A DNA stretch of 45,877 nucleotides from Clostridia bacterium (lineage in GTDB: Bacteria; Bacillota; Clostridia; UBA1381). Below the pieces are notes generated by a model. That model saw only the letters and a program-made list of their open reading frames with translations. It made no database searches and was not told the origin of the DNA. Shown here in pieces: positions 45,001 through 45,877 of the stretch (the first letter of the stretch is position 1; each line of letters begins with the position of its first letter). The stretch covers positions 1 through 45,877 of the forward strand of contig JAGBHE010000002.1 of the NCBI GenBank assembly GCA_017935675.1. The letters are read 5' to 3'. The translations under genes were made by a program, and so were the position numbers.

Positions 45001-45223
45001 CCAAACGAAATGCTCCCAAATCCGAGCCGGTTCCTCCTATTGCCGCCCTAATCTCACTCACCTCGGCATCAGGATAACTTTCGCGAAACCATTTTGTTAC
45101 CAAAGCTCTCCAACTTGTTTTTTCTCCATCCGAAGCACCCGCGCCCTCCGTAATCGAGCCACCGAAATATCCTATGCGAAGTTCCCCGTCACACTGCAAT
45201 CTGTATAAACTATTTTCAAGCAT
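42035..45223 (-). CDS. Intracellular SGNH hydrolase fused to a right-handed beta-helix protein
   Basis: A 1062-residue protein with no signal peptide, so cytoplasmic. The ATG at 45223 is preferred because AAGGTGG lies 11 bases before it and none precedes the GTG at 45238. Residues 15-205 are an SGNH/GDSL esterase: GGSIT (Ser23), GGT (Gly64), FAVND (Asn93) and DNVHP (Asp183, His186) form the four blocks. Residues about 225-355 are a beta domain. Residues 362-1062 are a pectate-lyase-like beta helix starting MKIYVSPTGNDLNDGS, with rungs like RHNFIYDIKNP. The first half would remove acyl groups and the second would act on the sugar backbone. It heads the surface/uptake block and is a distant relative of the next two beta-helix proteins. 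Confidence 0.8.
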   Translation of the reverse strand: MLENSLYRLQCDGELRIGYFGGSITEGAGASDGEKTSWRALVTKWFRESYPDAEVSEIRAAIGGTGSDLGAFRLEYDLLQYQPDLVFVEFAVNDFKTEEQSVMCSMEYIVRAILTANPYADIIFIYTATKVMHEWVKNKKRLPSVSIHERLSEHYHIPSINVGETFMKNVDEHKCEWEELTIDNVHPTDKGYAIYAEQIINYLKQHFCTGNREKRVLPKHCFNPFYISAELVDAWECDTNFERINKSMYGRYPHMICADRCGQQLKLEFFGTTIGLYYAIERDTGYIEWSVDGGEFQKENMWDKYAMQFNRANYKILADSLSCGKHTLILRALGAKDECSEGTWIRIGAFLLGKKEKEKMKIYVSPTGNDLNDGSKEMPFQSFSKAKEYIKDLPSDTEVCVIFCNGRYFIDRTIHFDQDDRKNVIYAAQESGQVFFDGGIVIPPERVKKTTDEEILACIIEESAREFIQEIDLSEYSFDIGEYGNRGFRRPYIAAPNELFIDGNAQKTASYPKCGYLPLSLIYDCGSIPREGDFSMRGGCIGYEVERGDKWINAKNAYISGFFGNAYADDTVKLERIDTQQRRMYTAAPTLYGFRPGAEQRWRIVNLLEEIGEKGEYYIDAETKKLYFYPPYDVSKSLIQLSVTDGPMLSFKNASNITFCGITFENSRGSGITIEGGENIQILNCEFRNLGMLAVQIGKGAMPLPDGLHDGHGKCCEGIRYEEISGQPGSWHEYIYKYPAFDGDGGKNHLISGCRIYNMGAGGILLGGGNRKKLIPANNMVYNCHIYQVNRLDLTYKGAVNVWGVGNIIRNCELEDLDGFAVYIHGNDHLLEYTKIHNAAKIISDGAAIYMGRDPSEVGNKIRHNFIYDIKNPHSYDMYGFAAIYFDDYAIYNEVYGNYFYDIVQRGPFLFSTVHWNGGGMTTVANNIFIDCYPGVNPNMGNNAYDKMHNDEVFAARVHTCDERDLSGVDVTSDIWRKKYPYLYETYVNDYIRHTLYYNNFICSGQYQNFTDENPSHLNFKLRKDSYLFEQKVRNLTDCVRRIENRTTYFEDIDFYRIGLLR

Positions 45224-45270
45224 TTTAGAACCATCCACCTTACAAAAATTCTCATTATGCTACTAATAAA

Positions 45271-45328
45271 ATAATATCACTTTAAAGACCTTGCGAAAAT
45301 GATGAATAGACACTTTTTTTGATTTTTT
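45271..45328 (-). promoter_or_regulatory. Activator-type promoter with 19-base box, SGNH fusion gene
   Basis: Probable -10 TATTAT (45271-45276), no -35 consensus (TTTTCG at 17 bases). The plus-strand box ACACTTTTTTTGATTTTTT (45310-45328) is identical to that at 41988-42006, 33 bases from the -10, and ATGAT lies 6 bases closer to the gene in both. Confidence 0.55.
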
Positions 45329-45339
45329 CAATAAAAAAC

Positions 45340-45530
45340 TGTACAACCGGACTATTGTAAACATAATATGTGCGTGGGGATTATGTCCGTCTATATCGTG
45401 TATGCAAACATTGGCACACATTCCGTCATAATCGTTATATACAAGAACAACTCATATATGCAGATGCGGCAACGGCACTTCTGCCGACACCTCGACTTAT
45501 GACTTTTGCTTCCAAATGATAAATTGCCAT
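45340..45530 (-). pseudogene. MobA/MobL-type relaxase remnant
   Basis: From an ATG at 45530 (AAAGGAG 9 bases upstream) the frame reads MAIYHLEAKVISRGVGRSAV then AASAYMSCS, the characteristic N-terminus of MobQ-family (MobA/MobL) relaxases, and stops at TAA (45435-45437). Another frame resumes with YNDYDG and then HDIDGHNPHAHIMFT, the conserved HxH metal-binding motif, with the residues normally between them missing. So there is a frameshift, an internal deletion and a truncation where homology stops at the promoter of the SGNH gene. It is a non-functional scar of a mobilisable element. Confidence 0.75.
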
Positions 45531-45572
45531 AGTGATTTACTCCTTTCGTATCCGATCAACTAACCCACGTCC

Positions 45573-45612
45573 AAAGAGCCTGACTTAGTCCATAGACCAT
45601 GTCAGGCTCTTT
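45573..45612 (-). terminator. Terminator-like hairpin after the transposase remnant
   Basis: Perfect 12-base arms AAAGAGCCTGAC (45573-45584) and its complement (45601-45612), loop 16 bases. It overlaps the stop codon of the IS66-like remnant. Confidence 0.55.
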
Positions 45613-45736
45613 TAGGTAGCTTACAGTATTCCGGTAACGTCTCCGACCACGGCAGCAGCTTGGTCAGCTGTTCCTTGCTCGGCTTTTCTCCCAGCTGGGG
45701 CAAGCTGTACCGGTACGTAAGCGTCAAAGACGATTT
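45602..45736 (-). pseudogene. C-terminal remnant of an IS66-type transposase
   Basis: A 44-codon minus-strand frame, preceded by an in-frame stop, reads ...LPQLGEKPSKEQLTKLLPWS then ETLPEYCKLPKRA. The LLPWS-x-LPE-C signature and the preceding LPQL are typical of the very end of IS66 family transposases. Everything upstream is gone. It is evidence of past insertion-sequence activity at the edge of the locus. Confidence 0.6.
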
Positions 45737-45770
45737 TCAGGGAAGAGTGAATAGTGAAGAGGTAATACGT

Positions 45771-45808
45771 AAAAATCGACAAGATTCTTGCGAATCTTGT
45801 CGATTTTT
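45771..45808 (-). terminator. Terminator of tRNA-Asn
   Basis: Perfect 17-base arms (45771-45787 and 45792-45808), loop TTGC. On the minus strand it starts at the last base of the tRNA and ends with a five-T run. Confidence 0.85.
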
Positions 45809-45877
45809 GGCTCCTCGAGTCCGGCTCGAACGGACGACCCTGCGGTTAACAGCCGCATGCTCTGCCAACTGAGCTAT
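45808..45877 (-). tRNA. tRNA-Asn (GTT), 5' end cut by the window edge
   Basis: On the minus strand, D arm (TAGCTCAGTTGGCAGAGCA), anticodon loop CTGTTAA giving anticodon GTT, T arm GTTCGAGCC, an acceptor 3' strand TCGAGGA plus discriminator G, and encoded CCA at 45810-45808. About six or seven 5' bases lie outside the window. The 3' end faces the locus, the usual side for integrative element insertion. Confidence 0.9.

Noticed and set aside
45660..45872. Plus-strand 70-codon open frame at the right edge
   Set aside because: It crosses the transposase remnant, the terminator hairpin and the complement of tRNA-Asn, so it is not a gene.

Overview
The window reads as chromosomal DNA of an anaerobic Firmicute of class Clostridia. 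The evidence is purine-rich Shine-Dalgarno sites, several S-layer homology (SLH) proteins, a stalk domain of the copper-amine-oxidase N-terminal type, YesM/YesN-type two-component regulators, an LplB/YtcP-type ABC importer and an oxygen-sensitive glycyl radical enzyme. A fibre-degrading gut or rumen relative of Monoglobus or Oscillospirales would fit, but that is inference. Nearly every gene is on the minus strand, and almost the whole window is one carbohydrate-utilisation locus.

Read in transcription order (right to left), the right edge (45224-45877) is a border. It holds the 3' part of tRNA-Asn with its terminator, a decayed IS66-type transposase tail and a decayed MobA/MobL relaxase start. 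Next comes the surface and uptake block (45223 down to 25906): an SGNH hydrolase fused to a beta-helix protein, two paralogous secreted beta-helix proteins (one with a wall-binding stalk domain), two SLH surface proteins, a secreted lectin-like protein, two ABC permeases and a solute-binding lipoprotein. No ABC ATPase is encoded. Two promoters in this block share an identical 19-base upstream box at the same distance from the -10 and lack a good -35, which suggests a common activator.

A YesM-type sensor kinase and YesN-type response regulator (25796-22526) follow, with their promoter inside an unusually long hairpin. Then an AraC regulator and a catabolic operon (21349-14189): three Gfo/Idh/MocA dehydrogenases, one hydroxypyruvate-isomerase-like TIM barrel, a glycyl radical enzyme activase and a glycyl radical enzyme. 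All six catabolic genes overlap end to end.

Beyond a bidirectional terminator lies the only plus-strand gene, another AraC regulator (13229-14077). It diverges from a five-gene secreted block (13057-128): two clan GH-A glycosidases, a large LamG/Ig-like protein and two SLH proteins.

The likely logic is that surface proteins bind and trim a plant or host polysaccharide, the ABC importer takes up oligosaccharides, the intracellular SGNH/beta-helix protein deacylates and cleaves them, and the dehydrogenase/isomerase/glycyl-radical operon breaks down an unusual sugar. The catabolic operon is the most promising candidate for undescribed biology. The glycyl radical enzyme has all general family hallmarks but lacks both the GCxE motif of the eliminases and the CC pair of pyruvate formate-lyase, and its activase has only one auxiliary cluster motif. 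Two of the three Gfo/Idh proteins have altered catalytic motifs.
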